Origin: Mycobacterium sp. E1747
GTDB lineage: Bacteria > Actinomycetota > Actinomycetes > Mycobacteriales > Mycobacteriaceae
Assembly: GCF_001667775.1 (NCBI RefSeq)
Contig: NZ_LZJI01000004.1
Span: 1 to 62,282, forward strand
Direction of reading: 5' to 3'
DNA length: 62,282 nucleotides
The position numbers and the translations under genes were made by a program. This document shows, one piece after another, positions 28,479 to 39,701 of this stretch; positions within the stretch are counted from its first letter, which is position 1; each line of letters begins with the position of its first letter. Below the pieces are notes generated by a model. The model was not told the origin of the DNA, ran no database searches, and saw only the letters and a list, made by a program, of their open reading frames with translations.

Positions 28479-30245
28479 ATGCGGCTGACGAACGTGGCGC
28501 ACTTGCGGCTCCCCTTCGGGCGACTCTGGGGCTACGACGTGTCGGTGTCTGACCTCGGCCGGCGGCTCCCGGTGTCGTTTGACCAGCGCATACACGTTGG
28601 TGCGGGCGAACGACCCGGTTCCTGGATGGCGCTGTCGATTCGGTTGCCGGCGGGGGTCAGCCGCCAATCGTTGGCCGATGCGTGGCTGGCTGTGATCGCC
28701 CGCCACGGCACCCTACGAACGGCATTCACACTCGGGGCGGACGGCGAGCCGCAGCTGAATGAGATCGATATTCACCCAGGCGAGTGGGTAGAGCATGAGA
28801 TCGGACCGGGGCAGGCGGTCAACGACGCACTGCGAGTAGTTCTCAATGCGACGTGCTCGCCCTATCAGCGGCCCTCACATCGATTGTGTGTGCTGGAAAC
28901 TGCCGCCGGATTGACGGTGGTGATCGCTGCCGACCACGCCCACGTGGACATGTGGTCGATGCTGGTGATTGCCCGGGACCTGTTGTCGATGCTCGCCGAC
29001 GCGCGGATCGGACGTACGTCGTCGCTGCCCCCGCCGCCGGCATTTGTCGTGCACACGCAAGCACTGTTGGACCGTCCCACGGCACCGGAACACGTGCGCG
29101 CGCGATGGGCGCAAGTCCTCAGCGACAGCGGTGGGGTGATGCCACGGTTTCCGCTGCCGTTGGGCGAGTCCGGGCCGCATCCGGAACGCGTTGAACTGCG
29201 TGACGTGTTCGATGTCGATGACGGCGCAGCGTTCGTCGCGCAGGCACGCGACGACGGTGTCTCGACGCTGGCACTCGCTGTGTTCGCCATGACTGCGGTG
29301 ACCCGCGAGTTGGCCGGGGCGCCGCTGCGCGCGGTCTTCCCGGTGCACAGCCGATTTGAAGACAAATGGCACGACTCGGTGGGCTGGTTCATCACCAATT
29401 CGGTGCTGGAGTCGGCGGTTGCCGAGCCGCACGCCGCGGCCGCCGCCGTCAAAGAAGCCGTGCAGCTTGGTTCCTGGCCACTGGCCGACGTACTGGCTCC
29501 GTGGGGTGGAATGCCGATCGCGCCCGGCATGTTCGCGATTTCCTGGCTGGACCAAAGCAGACTTCCGGTGCGCATCGACTCGGTCGGACTGGACGCCCAG
29601 TATGTGAGCGCGAGCGTTGACACCGACGGCGTGATGCTTTGGTTCATCCAGGACGAGTCCGGGCTACATCTGCGATGCCGCTACCCGGATACCGCGGAGG
29701 CACGAACCAATGTGGGGGCGTGGCTGGACCTGTTGGTGGCGCGCCTACAGGCACTGGCGCAGTCCTCGGTTCGAGGAATGCTGCGGGTGGCGGGCCGCAC
29801 GTATCGTGTGCAGCGCGCGACGCGCGAACAGGTGGGGGTGATCGCCCAGCTGCTCTCCGACGACGAATTCGGTCGGGATCGCGAAGACGCCGAACTCGAA
29901 CGCTACGAGGCGGCCTACGACATCGTCGTCCGCGACCGATCCAACTATCTCGGAGTTGTCCTCAACAGTGCCGATATGGTCGTCGCGACTGTGCAATTGA
30001 CGATCATTCCCGGCCTTTCCCGCGGCGGCGCCACCCGGCTGCAGATCGAGGGATTACGGGTCGCCAAAGCCGAACGCGCACAGGGTCTTGGTACTGCACT
30101 CGTCGAGTGGGCACACAACTACGGCCGAGCACACGGGGCGCAGCTGTCGCAGGTGACCACAGACGAGGCTCGCGAAAGGGCTCGGGCGTTCTATCGCCGG
30201 CTCGGGTACGAGGCCGCCCACGTCGGGCTGAAACGCACCATCTGA
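28479..30245 (+). CDS. Condensation-like acyltransferase fused to GNAT acetyltransferase
   Basis: A 588-residue two-part protein. Residues 1-430 resemble the NRPS condensation/PapA acyltransferase fold; the HHxxxDG motif is present as DHAHVDM (Asp152, His153, Asp157), keeping the catalytic second histidine. Residues about 440-588 form a GNAT domain with the acetyl-CoA motif ERAQGLGTAL near 533 and FYRRLGYEAAH at the end. No adenylation or carrier domain is nearby. I infer a free-standing enzyme that joins two acyl/amine groups and acetylates a product; the substrate is unknown. This fusion is not one I recognise as a named family. Confidence 0.72.
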   Translation: MRLTNVAHLRLPFGRLWGYDVSVSDLGRRLPVSFDQRIHVGAGERPGSWMALSIRLPAGVSRQSLADAWLAVIARHGTLRTAFTLGADGEPQLNEIDIHPGEWVEHEIGPGQAVNDALRVVLNATCSPYQRPSHRLCVLETAAGLTVVIAADHAHVDMWSMLVIARDLLSMLADARIGRTSSLPPPPAFVVHTQALLDRPTAPEHVRARWAQVLSDSGGVMPRFPLPLGESGPHPERVELRDVFDVDDGAAFVAQARDDGVSTLALAVFAMTAVTRELAGAPLRAVFPVHSRFEDKWHDSVGWFITNSVLESAVAEPHAAAAAVKEAVQLGSWPLADVLAPWGGMPIAPGMFAISWLDQSRLPVRIDSVGLDAQYVSASVDTDGVMLWFIQDESGLHLRCRYPDTAEARTNVGAWLDLLVARLQALAQSSVRGMLRVAGRTYRVQRATREQVGVIAQLLSDDEFGRDREDAELERYEAAYDIVVRDRSNYLGVVLNSADMVVATVQLTIIPGLSRGGATRLQIEGLRVAKAERAQGLGTALVEWAHNYGRAHGAQLSQVTTDEARERARAFYRRLGYEAAHVGLKRTI

Positions 30246-30364
30246 GTCCGGCGGGCGGGGGGCGACCGATCTGGCCGCACGACGCCAGTGGCATTGAGGC
30301 CCGAAACGGCGTTTTGATTAGCCGAGCTGACCAACGGCCACCGCCTGACCTGCAAGAACATGAG

Positions 30365-30437
30365 TGCCCCCGGCAGGATTCGAACCTGCGGCCTTCTGCT
30401 CCGGAGGCAGACGCTCTATCCCCTGAGCTACGGGGGC
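30365..30437 (-). tRNA. tRNA-Arg (anticodon CCG)
   Basis: On the minus strand a full cloverleaf is present: 7-bp acceptor stem (GCCCCCG with CGGGGGC), D arm, anticodon stem TCTGC/GCAGA with loop CTCCGGA giving anticodon CCG, and T arm GGTTCGAATCC. CCA is not encoded. It corresponds to argV next to argS in M. tuberculosis and forms the right border of the variable stretch. Confidence 0.95.
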
Positions 30438-30538
30438 GCTACGGCTTTGGCGTTGCGCCATTGGGCCCAGCCAGACTAGCGCATGTCGGTAGCCGCTTTG
30501 CGACCGCAATGGATTCGGGGCCCGGGCACCTCAGCCAA

Positions 30539-30544
30539 TAGGAT
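30539..30544 (+). promoter_or_regulatory. Candidate -10 box for a leaderless argS transcript
   Basis: TAGGAT fits the mycobacterial TANNNT -10 element and lies 8 bases before the GTG start of argS, which places the transcription start at or next to the start codon. No clear -35 element is seen. Confidence 0.4.
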
Positions 30545-30552
30545 GGACGCTC

Positions 30553-32205
30553 GTGACCCCCGCTGACCTCGCTGAGCTGCTCCGGACCACCGCCTCCGCG
30601 GTGCTGGCCGAGCGCGGGCTGGACGCTGCGGCCTTGCCGGCGACCGTCACCGTGGAGCGGCCCCGCAACCCCGAGCACGGCGACTACGCCAGCAACCTGG
30701 CGCTTCAGCTGGGCAAGAAGGTCGGCGCCAACCCCCGTGAACTGGCCGGCTGGCTGGCCGTGGCGCTGTCGGAGGCCGACGGCGTCGCCTCGGCGGAGGT
30801 GGCCGGCCCCGGCTTCATCAACCTGCGCCTCGAGGCGTCGGCGCAGGCGGTGATCGTCAACAACGTCATCGACGCCGGTGATGAGTTCGGTCACTCCGAC
30901 GCGCTGGGCGGCCACAAGATCAACCTGGAATTCGTTTCGGCCAACCCGACCGGCCCCATCCACATCGGCGGCACCCGCTGGGCGGCGGTCGGCGACGCGC
31001 TGGGCCGGCTGTTGAGCACCCAAGGCGCCGACGTCGAGCGCGAGTACTACTTCAACGACCACGGCGCCCAGATCGACCGCTTCGCCAGCTCGCTGATCGC
31101 CGCCGCCAAGGGTGAGCCGACTCCGGAGGACGGCTATGCCGGCGCCTACATCAGCGACATCGCCGCGCAGGTGCTGGCCAAGGCGCCCGACGCGCTGAGC
31201 CTGCCCGACGCCGAGATGCACGAGACGTTCCGCGAAATCGGCGTCGACCTGATGTTCACCCATATCAAGGAGTCGCTGCACGAGTTCGGCACCGACTTCG
31301 ACGTCTACACCCACGAAGACTCGATGCACACCAGCGGCCGGGTCGACCAGGCCATCGCCCGGCTGCGCGAGACCGGCAACATCTACGAGAAGGATGGCGC
31401 AACCTGGTTGCGCACCAGCGCTTTTGGCGACGACAAGGACCGCGTCGTGATCAAGAGCGACGGCAAGCCCGCCTACATCGCCGGTGACATCGCCTACTAC
31501 CTGGACAAGCGGCAGCGCGGCTTCGACCTGTGCATCTACATGCTCGGCGCCGACCACCACGGCTACATCGCCCGGCTCAAGGCGGTGGCCGCCGCGTTCG
31601 GTGACGACCCGGCCCACGTCGAGGTGCTGATCGGGCAAATGGTCAACCTGGTCCGCGATGGCCAACCGGTCCGGATGAGCAAGCGGGCCGGAACGGTGAT
31701 CACGCTCGACGACCTGGTCGAGGCGATCGGCGTCGACGCGGCGCGTTACAGCCTGATCCGTTCCTCGGTCGACACCCCGATCGACATCGACCTGGCGCTG
31801 TGGTCGTCGGCGTCGAATGAAAACCCGGTCTACTACGTGCAATACGCGCACGCCCGGCTCTCGGCGCTGGCTCGCAACGCCGCGGAGCTGGGCCTGGTCC
31901 CCGATACGGGGCACCTCGAGTTGCTCAGCCACGACAAGGAGGGGACGCTGCTGCGTAGCATCGGGGAGTTCCCCCGCGTGCTGAAAACTGCTGCGTCCCT
32001 GCGGGAGCCGCACCGGGTGTGCCGTTACCTGGAAGACCTGGCCGGCGACTACCACCGGTTCTACGACTCGTGCCGGGTGCTGCCGCAGGGGGACGAGCAG
32101 CCCGCCGACCTGCACGCCGCGCGCCTGGCGCTGTGTGAGGCCACCCGCCAGGTGATCGCCAACGGGCTGACGATCCTCGGTGTGACCGCTCCGGAGCGAA
32201 TGTGA
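30553..32205 (+). CDS. argS: Arginyl-tRNA synthetase
   Basis: A 550-residue class I aminoacyl-tRNA synthetase that charges tRNA-Arg. The HIGH signature is PIHIGGTR near residue 137 and the KMSKS loop is the variant RMSKRAG near 374. The C-terminal anticodon-binding DALR domain includes [11 protein letters not shown]. The GTG start at 30553 may be leaderless. Its stop overlaps the lysA start (GTGA), beginning the lysine-threonine operon. Confidence 0.96.
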   Translation: MTPADLAELLRTTASAVLAERGLDAAALPATVTVERPRNPEHGDYASNLALQLGKKVGANPRELAGWLAVALSEADGVASAEVAGPGFINLRLEASAQAVIVNNVIDAGDEFGHSDALGGHKINLEFVSANPTGPIHIGGTRWAAVGDALGRLLSTQGADVEREYYFNDHGAQIDRFASSLIAAAKGEPTPEDGYAGAYISDIAAQVLAKAPDALSLPDAEMHETFREIGVDLMFTHIKESLHEFGTDFDVYTHEDSMHTSGRVDQAIARLRETGNIYEKDGATWLRTSAFGDDKDRVVIKSDGKPAYIAGDIAYYLDKRQRGFDLCIYMLGADHHGYIARLKAVAAAFGDDPAHVEVLIGQMVNLVRDGQPVRMSKRAGTVITLDDLVEAIGVDAARYSLIRSSVDTPIDIDLALWSSASNENPVYYVQYAHARLSALARNAAELGLVPDTGHLELLSHDKEGTLLRSIGEFPRVLKTAASLREPHRVCRYLEDLAGDYHRFYDSCRVLPQGDEQPADLHAARLALCEATRQVIANGLTILGVTAPERM

Positions 32206-33620
32206 ACGTGCACCCCGCCGGTCCTCGGCACGCCGAAGACACCCGGCACCCCGATATGACGCCGCGGCCGCAATCGCCCGACGAGCTGCTGCGGCTTGCC
32301 CCGAATGTCTGGCCGCGCAACATCGTTCGCGAAGACAACGGGGTGGCCAGCATCGCCGGGATCCCCGTCACCCAGCTCGCGCAGGAGTACGGCACGCCGC
32401 TGTTCGTGGTCGACGAGGACGACTTTCGGTCGCGCTGCCGGGAGCTCGCGACGGCGTTCGGGGGCGGGCAGAACGTGTGCTACGCGGCCAAGGCCTTCCT
32501 GTGCACCGAGATCGCCCGGTGGGTCGACGAGGAGGGCCTGTCGCTCGACGTCTCCACCGGCGGCGAGCTCGCCATCGCCCTGCACGCCGACTTTTCCCCC
32601 GAGCGGATCACCTTCCACGGCAACAACAAATCCGTCGCGGAACTGACCGCCGCGGTCAAATCCGGTGTCGGGCACATCGTTTTGGACTCGATGACCGAAA
32701 TCGAGCGCCTGGACGCCATCGCGGGGGAGGCCGGAATCGTCCAGGACGTCTACGTCCGCCTCACCGTCGGCGTCGAAGCGCACACGCACGAATTCATCTC
32801 CACCGCACACGAAGACCAAAAGTTCGGGTTGTCGGTGGCCAGCGGCGCGGCGATGGCCGCGGTGCGCCGGGTCTTCGCCACCGATCACCTGCGCCTGGTG
32901 GGGCTGCACAGCCACATCGGCTCGCAGATCTTCGACGTCGACGGCTTCGAGGTCGCCGCGCACCGCGTCATCGGGCTGCTGCACCAAATCGTCGACGAAT
33001 TCGGCGTCGACAAGACGGGCCAGATCTCCACCGTCGATCTCGGTGGCGGACTGGGGATTTCGTACCTGGGCACCGACGACCCGCCGCCGGTGGCCGAATT
33101 GGCGGCCAAGCTGACGGCCATCGTCGCCAACGAGTCGGCGGCCGTGGGACTGCCCGCCCCGCGCCTGGTGGTCGAGCCCGGACGTGCCATCGCCGGGCCG
33201 GGCACTATCACGCTGTACGAGGTGGGCACCGTCAAGGACGTCGACGTGAGCAGCACGGCTCAGCGCCGCTATGTCAGCGTCGACGGCGGCATGAGCGACA
33301 ACATCCGCACCGCTCTCTACGACGCGCAGTACGATGCTCGGCTGGTCTCTAGGGCCAGCGACGCACCGGCGACGCTGGCACGTGTCGTCGGAAAGCACTG
33401 CGAGAGCGGTGACATCGTCGTTCGCGACGCGTGGGTGCCCGACGATCTACAGGCCGGTGACCTGCTCGGGATCGCCGCGACCGGCGCGTACTGCTATTCG
33501 CTGTCGAGCCGCTACAACATGATCTGCCGTCCGGCGGTGGTGGCGGTGCGCGCGGGCCGGTCCCGCCTGATCCTGCGCCGCGAGACGGTGGACGATCTGC
33601 TGAGTCTGGAAGTGAGGTGA
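32202..33620 (+). CDS. lysA: Diaminopimelate decarboxylase
   Basis: A 472-residue PLP enzyme that converts meso-diaminopimelate to L-lysine. The PLP lysine is Lys97 in CYAAKAF; other family landmarks are [21 protein letters not shown] and CESGD. GTG 32202 overlaps the argS stop. The protein is about 25 residues longer at the N terminus than the M. tuberculosis enzyme, and an internal start near [12 protein letters not shown] is possible. Three bases separate it from thrA. Confidence 0.95.
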   Translation: MNVHPAGPRHAEDTRHPDMTPRPQSPDELLRLAPNVWPRNIVREDNGVASIAGIPVTQLAQEYGTPLFVVDEDDFRSRCRELATAFGGGQNVCYAAKAFLCTEIARWVDEEGLSLDVSTGGELAIALHADFSPERITFHGNNKSVAELTAAVKSGVGHIVLDSMTEIERLDAIAGEAGIVQDVYVRLTVGVEAHTHEFISTAHEDQKFGLSVASGAAMAAVRRVFATDHLRLVGLHSHIGSQIFDVDGFEVAAHRVIGLLHQIVDEFGVDKTGQISTVDLGGGLGISYLGTDDPPPVAELAAKLTAIVANESAAVGLPAPRLVVEPGRAIAGPGTITLYEVGTVKDVDVSSTAQRRYVSVDGGMSDNIRTALYDAQYDARLVSRASDAPATLARVVGKHCESGDIVVRDAWVPDDLQAGDLLGIAATGAYCYSLSSRYNMICRPAVVAVRAGRSRLILRRETVDDLLSLEVR

Positions 33621-33623
33621 ACG

Positions 33624-34949
33624 GTGCCCGGTGACGAAAAGCCTGTCGGCGTAGCGGTGCTCGGGTTGGGCAACGTCGGAAGCGAAGTGGTCCGCATCAT
33701 CGAGGGCAGCGCCGACGATCTCGCCGCTCGTGTCGGCGCGCCCCTGGTGCTGCGCGGCGTCGGAGTGCGGCGGGTCGCCGCCGACCGTGGCGTTCCGATC
33801 GAGTTGCTCACCGACAACGTCGAGGAGCTCGTTTCCCGCGAGGACGTCGACATCGTGGTGGAGTTGATGGGGCCGGTGGAGCCGGCGCGAAAGGCCATCC
33901 TGCGCGCGCTCGAGCACGGTAAGTCGGTCGTCACGGCGAACAAGGCGCTGCTGGCCACCTCCACCGGGGAGCTGGCGCAGGCGGCCGAAAACGCCCATGT
34001 GGACCTTTATTTCGAGGCGGCGGTCGCGGGCGCCATCCCGGTTATCCGCCCGCTCACCCAGTCGCTGGCGGGGGACACGGTGCTGCGGGTTGCCGGCATC
34101 GTCAACGGCACGACCAACTACATCCTGTCCGCGATGGACAGCACCGGTGCTGACTATGACACCGCCCTGGCGGAGGCGAGCGCGCTCGGCTACGCCGAGG
34201 CCGATCCCACCGCCGACGTCGAGGGCTACGACGCCGCGGCCAAGGCCGCGATCCTGGCGTCGATCGCCTTCCACACCCGGGTGACCGCCGACGACGTCTA
34301 CCGCGAGGGCATCACCAAGATCACCCCGGACGACTTCGCCTCCGCGCGGTCGCTGGGTTGCACCATCAAGCTGCTGTCCATTTGTGAGCGCGTCACCACC
34401 GAGGACGGTCAGGAGCGGGTGTCCGCCCGCGTCTATCCGGCGCTGGTGCCGCTGTCGCATCCGTTGGCCACGGTCAACGGCGCGTTCAACGCGGTGGTGG
34501 TCGAGGCCGAGGCCGCCGGCCGGCTGATGTTCTACGGTCAGGGCGCGGGCGGCGCGCCCACCGCGTCCGCGGTCACCGGCGACTTGGTGATGGCCGCCCG
34601 CAACCGGGTACTGGGCAGCCGCGGCCCGAAGGAATCGAAGTACGCCCAGCTTCCGGTCGCCCCAATGGGCTTCATCTCCACCCGCTACTACGTCAGCATG
34701 AATGTCGCCGACAAGCCGGGTGTGCTGTCCACGGTGGCGGCCGAGTTCGCCAAGCGCGAGGTGAGCATCGCCGAGGTTCGCCAGGAAGGTGTGGTGGACG
34801 AAGGCGGGCGGCGAGTGGGAGCTCGCGTCGTGGTCGTCACCCACAGCGCCACCGATGCCGCGCTGTCCGAAACCGTCGATGCGCTCACGGATCTGGATGT
34901 CGTGCAGGGCGTTACCAGTGTGTTGCGACTGGAAGAGACCGGCTCATGA
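33624..34949 (+). CDS. thrA: Homoserine dehydrogenase
   Basis: A 441-residue enzyme reducing aspartate semialdehyde to homoserine. The nucleotide-binding GLGNVGSEV is at the N terminus, the catalytic region has [11 protein letters not shown] and a C-terminal ACT domain begins near [13 protein letters not shown], consistent with feedback control by threonine. The product is the monofunctional enzyme (called thrA in mycobacteria, hom elsewhere). Its stop overlaps the thrC start by 4 bases. Confidence 0.95.
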   Translation: MPGDEKPVGVAVLGLGNVGSEVVRIIEGSADDLAARVGAPLVLRGVGVRRVAADRGVPIELLTDNVEELVSREDVDIVVELMGPVEPARKAILRALEHGKSVVTANKALLATSTGELAQAAENAHVDLYFEAAVAGAIPVIRPLTQSLAGDTVLRVAGIVNGTTNYILSAMDSTGADYDTALAEASALGYAEADPTADVEGYDAAAKAAILASIAFHTRVTADDVYREGITKITPDDFASARSLGCTIKLLSICERVTTEDGQERVSARVYPALVPLSHPLATVNGAFNAVVVEAEAAGRLMFYGQGAGGAPTASAVTGDLVMAARNRVLGSRGPKESKYAQLPVAPMGFISTRYYVSMNVADKPGVLSTVAAEFAKREVSIAEVRQEGVVDEGGRRVGARVVVVTHSATDAALSETVDALTDLDVVQGVTSVLRLEETGS

Positions 34950-36028
34950 GCATCCCCCGCACCGCCGTGCATCAACCCTGGCCGGGACTGATCGCCGCCT
35001 ACCGCGACCGCCTGCCGATCGGTGACGACTGGACGCCGGTCACCCTGCTCGAGGGCGGTACCCCGCTGATCGCGGCGACGCGCCTTTCCGAGAAGACCGG
35101 CTGCACGGTGCATCTCAAGGTCGAGGGCCTCAACCCGACCGGTTCGTTCAAAGACCGGGGCATGACCATGGCGGTCACCGACGCGCTGGCGCGCGGCCAG
35201 CAGGCCGTGTTGTGCGCGTCGACCGGCAACACCTCCGCGTCGGCGGCGGCGTACGCCGCCCGCGCCGGCATTACCTGCGCGGTGCTCATCCCGCAGGGCA
35301 AGATCGCGATGGGCAAGCTGGCACAGGCGGTCATGCACGGCGCCAAGATCATTCAGATCGACGGCAACTTCGACGACTGCCTGGAACTGGCCCGCAAGAT
35401 GGCCGCCGACTTCTCGACGATCGCGTTGGTCAACTCCGTCAACCCCGTTCGCATCGAGGGCCAGAAGACGGCGGCGTTCGAGATCGTCGACGCGCTGGGC
35501 ACCGCGCCGGACGTGCACGCCCTGCCGGTCGGCAACGCGGGCAACATCACCGCGTACTGGAAGGGCTACACCGAATATCACCACGACGGCGTGATCGACA
35601 AGCTGCCCCGCATGCTGGGCACCCAGGCGGCCGGCGCCGCGCCACTGGTACACGGCGCACCCGTCAGCCACCCCGAGACGATCGCGACCGCGATACGCAT
35701 CGGCGCTCCCGCGTCGTGGGCGGCCGCGGTCAACGCGCAGCAGCAGTCCAACGGGCGGTTCCTGGCGGCCACCGACGAGGAGATCCTGGCCGCGTACCAC
35801 TTGGTGGCGGAAAGCGAGGGCGTCTTCGTGGAGCCCGCATCGGCGGCCAGCATCGCCGGCCTGCTCAAGGCCATCGACGACGGTTGGGTGGCGCGTGGGT
35901 CGACGGTGGTATGCACGGTGACCGGCAATGGCCTCAAAGACCCCGACACGGCGCTAAGGGATATGCCGACCGTGTCCCCGCTGCCCGTCGATCCGGTGCT
36001 CGTCGTCGAGAAGCTGGGGCTGGCCTGA
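34946..36028 (+). CDS. thrC: Threonine synthase
   Basis: A 360-residue fold-type II PLP enzyme that converts O-phosphohomoserine to threonine. The PLP lysine is Lys69 in GSFKDRGM; the phosphate loop is [16 protein letters not shown] 34946 overlaps the thrA stop (ATGA). It lies between thrA and thrB, the usual actinobacterial order. Confidence 0.95.
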   Translation: MSIPRTAVHQPWPGLIAAYRDRLPIGDDWTPVTLLEGGTPLIAATRLSEKTGCTVHLKVEGLNPTGSFKDRGMTMAVTDALARGQQAVLCASTGNTSASAAAYAARAGITCAVLIPQGKIAMGKLAQAVMHGAKIIQIDGNFDDCLELARKMAADFSTIALVNSVNPVRIEGQKTAAFEIVDALGTAPDVHALPVGNAGNITAYWKGYTEYHHDGVIDKLPRMLGTQAAGAAPLVHGAPVSHPETIATAIRIGAPASWAAAVNAQQQSNGRFLAATDEEILAAYHLVAESEGVFVEPASAASIAGLLKAIDDGWVARGSTVVCTVTGNGLKDPDTALRDMPTVSPLPVDPVLVVEKLGLA

Positions 36029-36988
<960 letters not shown>

Positions 36989-37012
36989 TCCACAGCGCGG
37001 CGGAGGGTTTGC

Positions 37013-37041
37013 TTGCTTCCAACAAAGATGCGGGCTATCCT
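37013..37041 (+). promoter_or_regulatory. Candidate rho promoter
   Basis: TTGCTT (37013-37018) and TATCCT (37036-37041) are separated by 17 bases, in the interval between thrB and rho. A start near 37048 would give a leader of about 205 bases, which also holds a short hexamer repeat (catctg, three times, about 37057-37078). Long rho leaders are often autoregulatory. Confidence 0.5.
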
Positions 37042-37252
37042 CGGTTCCGTCCAGCAATCGCAGCATCTGCATCTGCATCCATACTGCCTTGCCGCTAGGA
37101 CACACCAATTCTTCTCGTGAACGAGGTTCGCCGCTTACTCCGCCGATTAAGGCGATCACCGTTGCAGAGTCGATATTTGGGCGCACTCGGCGATTTGCTG
37201 AATGCAACGAACCCCCCGGATGAGCTGTTCAGCGGGGGAAGAAAGGAAATCC

Positions 37253-39178
37253 GTGACCGATACGGACCTGTTCACGGCTGACGCGAGCACCGACAGCAAT
37301 GAGGTGTCGAACGCCGTGACGCCAGACACATCCGACGGCAAAACCAATGCCCCTGTTGGCTCCCTGTCCACCATGGTGCTTCCCGAACTGCGCGCGCTGG
37401 CTAACGAAGTCGGCGTCAAGGGAACGTCGGGCATGCGCAAGAACGAACTCATCGCCGCCATAAAGGAAATCAGGGGACAGTCCAACGGGACTTCCGCCCC
37501 CGCGGCCCCGCAGGAGAGCGGCAAATCCGACGCGGCCAAGTCCGACGCGGCCAAGTCCGACAGCGGCAAATCCGAGGGTGGCAAATCCGACGGTGGCAAG
37601 TCCGACGCCGCCAAGTCCGACACCGCCACCGCCGAAGCGACGGCCGGCGAGGACCGCCAGAACGGTTCGACCGCCGAGGCGCCCCGCCGCGAACGGCGCA
37701 GCGCCTCCCGTGAGCCCGGAGCGGCCCGCGGCGGCGACGACTCCGACGGCGAGCGCTCACGCAATGGCACCGGCACCGCCTCCGGCGAGCAGGACACCCG
37801 TCAGGGCGGCAAGCGCGACTCTCAAGCTGAGGAGCGCGGCCAGGACTCCGGGGGCGACCAAAACGGTGATCAGCAGGGCTCGGGCGGCCAGCAAGGTCGT
37901 GGTGGCGGCTCGAACCAGCAAGACGATGACGGCGAGGGCCGTCAGGGTCGCCGCGGGCGCCGCTTCCGCGATCGCAGGCGGCGCGGCGAGCGGTCCGGCG
38001 AGGGCGGCGAAACCGAACTGCGTGAGGACGACGTCGTGCAGCCGGTCGCCGGCATCCTTGACGTGCTCGACAATTACGCGTTCGTCCGCACCTCCGGCTA
38101 CCTCGCCGGTCCGCACGACGTCTACGTCTCGATGAACATGGTGCGCAAGAACGGCCTGCGCCGCGGCGACGCGGTGACCGGTGCGGTCCGCGTGCCCAAG
38201 GACGGCGAACAGCCCAACCAGCGCCAGAAGTTCAATCCGCTGGTCCGCCTGGACAGCGTCAACGGGGGTCCGGTCGAGGACGCGAAAAAGCGCCCAGACT
38301 TCAGCAAGCTGACGCCCCTGTACCCCAACCAGCGGCTTCGCCTGGAGACCACCCCCGACCGGCTTACCACCCGGGTCATCGACCTGATCATGCCGATCGG
38401 TAAGGGCCAGCGCGCCCTGATCGTGTCGCCGCCCAAGGCGGGTAAGACGACGATCCTGCAGGACATCGCCAACGCGATCACCAAGAACAACCCGGAATGC
38501 CACCTCATGGTCGTGCTCGTCGACGAGCGCCCCGAGGAGGTCACCGACATGACCCGCTCGGTCAAGGGTGAGGTCATCGCCTCCACCTTCGACCGGCCGC
38601 CAACCGACCACACGGCAGTTGCCGAGCTGGCCATCGAGCGCGCCAAGCGGCTCGTCGAACAGGGCAAGGACGTGGTGGTGCTGCTCGACTCGATCACCCG
38701 CCTCGGCCGTGCCTACAACAACGCATCCCCCGCGTCGGGCCGGATCCTGTCCGGTGGTGTCGACTCCACCGCGCTGTACCCGCCGAAGCGCTTCCTGGGT
38801 GCGGCACGAAACATCGAGGAAGGTGGATCGCTGACGATCATCGCCACCGCGATGGTCGAGACCGGCTCCACCGGTGACACGGTCATCTTCGAGGAGTTCA
38901 AGGGCACCGGTAACGCCGAGCTCAAGCTGGACCGCAAGATCTCCGAGCGACGGGTCTTCCCGGCGGTCGACGTGAACCCCTCCGGTACCCGCAAGGACGA
39001 GCTGCTGCTCTCGCCGGACGAGTTCGGCATCGTGCACAAGCTGCGTCGCGTGCTGTCGGGCCTGGATTCCCACCAGGCCATCGACCTGCTGATGTCCCAG
39101 CTGCGCAAGACGAAGAACAACTACGAGTTCCTGGTGCAGGTCTCCAAGACCACGCCGGGATCGATGGACAACGATTAG
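37253..39178 (+). CDS. rho: Transcription termination factor Rho
   Basis: A 641-residue hexameric RNA helicase. Residues 38-80 form the Rho N-terminal helical domain; then comes a long disordered, RNA-interacting insert typical of actinobacteria; the OB-fold starts near DVVQPVAGILDVL (about 260), and the ATPase has Walker A PPKAGKTT near 392. GTG 37253 follows GAAAGGAAA. The insert is longer than in M. tuberculosis (602 residues in total there), largely because of seven Lys-Ser-Asp pentapeptides at residues 89-123. Confidence 0.96.
   Translation: MTDTDLFTADASTDSNEVSNAVTPDTSDGKTNAPVGSLSTMVLPELRALANEVGVKGTSGMRKNELIAAIKEIRGQSNGTSAPAAPQESGKSDAAKSDAAKSDSGKSEGGKSDGGKSDAAKSDTATAEATAGEDRQNGSTAEAPRRERRSASREPGAARGGDDSDGERSRNGTGTASGEQDTRQGGKRDSQAEERGQDSGGDQNGDQQGSGGQQGRGGGSNQQDDDGEGRQGRRGRRFRDRRRRGERSGEGGETELREDDVVQPVAGILDVLDNYAFVRTSGYLAGPHDVYVSMNMVRKNGLRRGDAVTGAVRVPKDGEQPNQRQKFNPLVRLDSVNGGPVEDAKKRPDFSKLTPLYPNQRLRLETTPDRLTTRVIDLIMPIGKGQRALIVSPPKAGKTTILQDIANAITKNNPECHLMVVLVDERPEEVTDMTRSVKGEVIASTFDRPPTDHTAVAELAIERAKRLVEQGKDVVVLLDSITRLGRAYNNASPASGRILSGGVDSTALYPPKRFLGAARNIEEGGSLTIIATAMVETGSTGDTVIFEEFKGTGNAELKLDRKISERRVFPAVDVNPSGTRKDELLLSPDEFGIVHKLRRVLSGLDSHQAIDLLMSQLRKTKNNYEFLVQVSKTTPGSMDND
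37517..37621 (+). repeat. 15-bp tandem repeat within rho, seven copies
   Basis: Seven in-frame copies of a 15-base unit encode (S/A/G)(G/A)KS(D/E). The copies differ mostly by Ala/Gly/Ser swaps at the first two positions. The tract lies in the disordered N-terminal insert of Rho and keeps the frame, so copy number can vary without breaking the gene. Confidence 0.93.
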
Positions 39179-39307
39179 CCGACCGACGTTCCTCGGCGGG
39201 CCGGGCACCGCGACCCATGAACCCACACGACACGCCGGCTGACGCCGCCAGGGTTTAAGTTTCGGCGTGGCCCATGCGCCGGGAATGTCGACGGGCACCC
39301 CGTTGTT

Positions 39308-39337
39308 TTGGGAGAACATTGGTTGACCTGGCATAAT
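39308..39337 (+). promoter_or_regulatory. Candidate rpmE promoter
   Basis: TTGGGA (39308-39313) and CATAAT (39332-39337) are 18 bases apart, 30 bases upstream of the rpmE start. A TTGACC lies between them but is too close to the -10 to pair with it. Confidence 0.4.
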
Positions 39338-39366
39338 CTACGCTCGACAAGATCGAAGAGGACAGC

Positions 39367-39603
39367 ATGAAATCTGACATTCACCCCGCTTACGGGGAGA
39401 CCACCGTGCACTGCGGGTGCGGAAACACCTTCACCACGCGCAGCACGAAGCCCGGCGGCAACATCGTCGTCGAGGTGTGCTCGCAGTGCCACCCCTTCTA
39501 CACCGGCAAGCAGAAGATTCTGGACAGCGGTGGCCGGGTGGCTCGCTTCGAGAAGCGGTACGGCAAGCGCAAGGATGCCGCGGCGGACAACACCGACAAA
39601 TAG
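39367..39603 (+). CDS. rpmE: 50S ribosomal protein L31 (zinc-binding form)
   Basis: A 78-residue L31. The zinc ligands are all present: Cys16, Cys18, Cys38 and Cys41 (HCGCG and CSQCHPF), so this is the C+ form used when zinc is available. AGAGGA precedes ATG 39367. It stands alone between rho and prfA with its own likely promoter. Confidence 0.96.
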   Translation: MKSDIHPAYGETTVHCGCGNTFTTRSTKPGGNIVVEVCSQCHPFYTGKQKILDSGGRVARFEKRYGKRKDAAADNTDK

Positions 39604-39701
39604 CTGCATCGCCGACGCCCGAACTGTGCACGAGAGCACAGGCCGGGCGTCGGTTTGCGTTTGCGGCAACAAGACACGGGGCTACGGGCAGGAGGTGAGA
39701 T

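Noticed and set aside
33600..34000. Threonine or lysine attenuator / riboswitch in the lysA-thrA region
   Set aside because: Genes are 3 bases apart or overlapping, with no leader, hairpin pair or run of Thr/Lys codons upstream.
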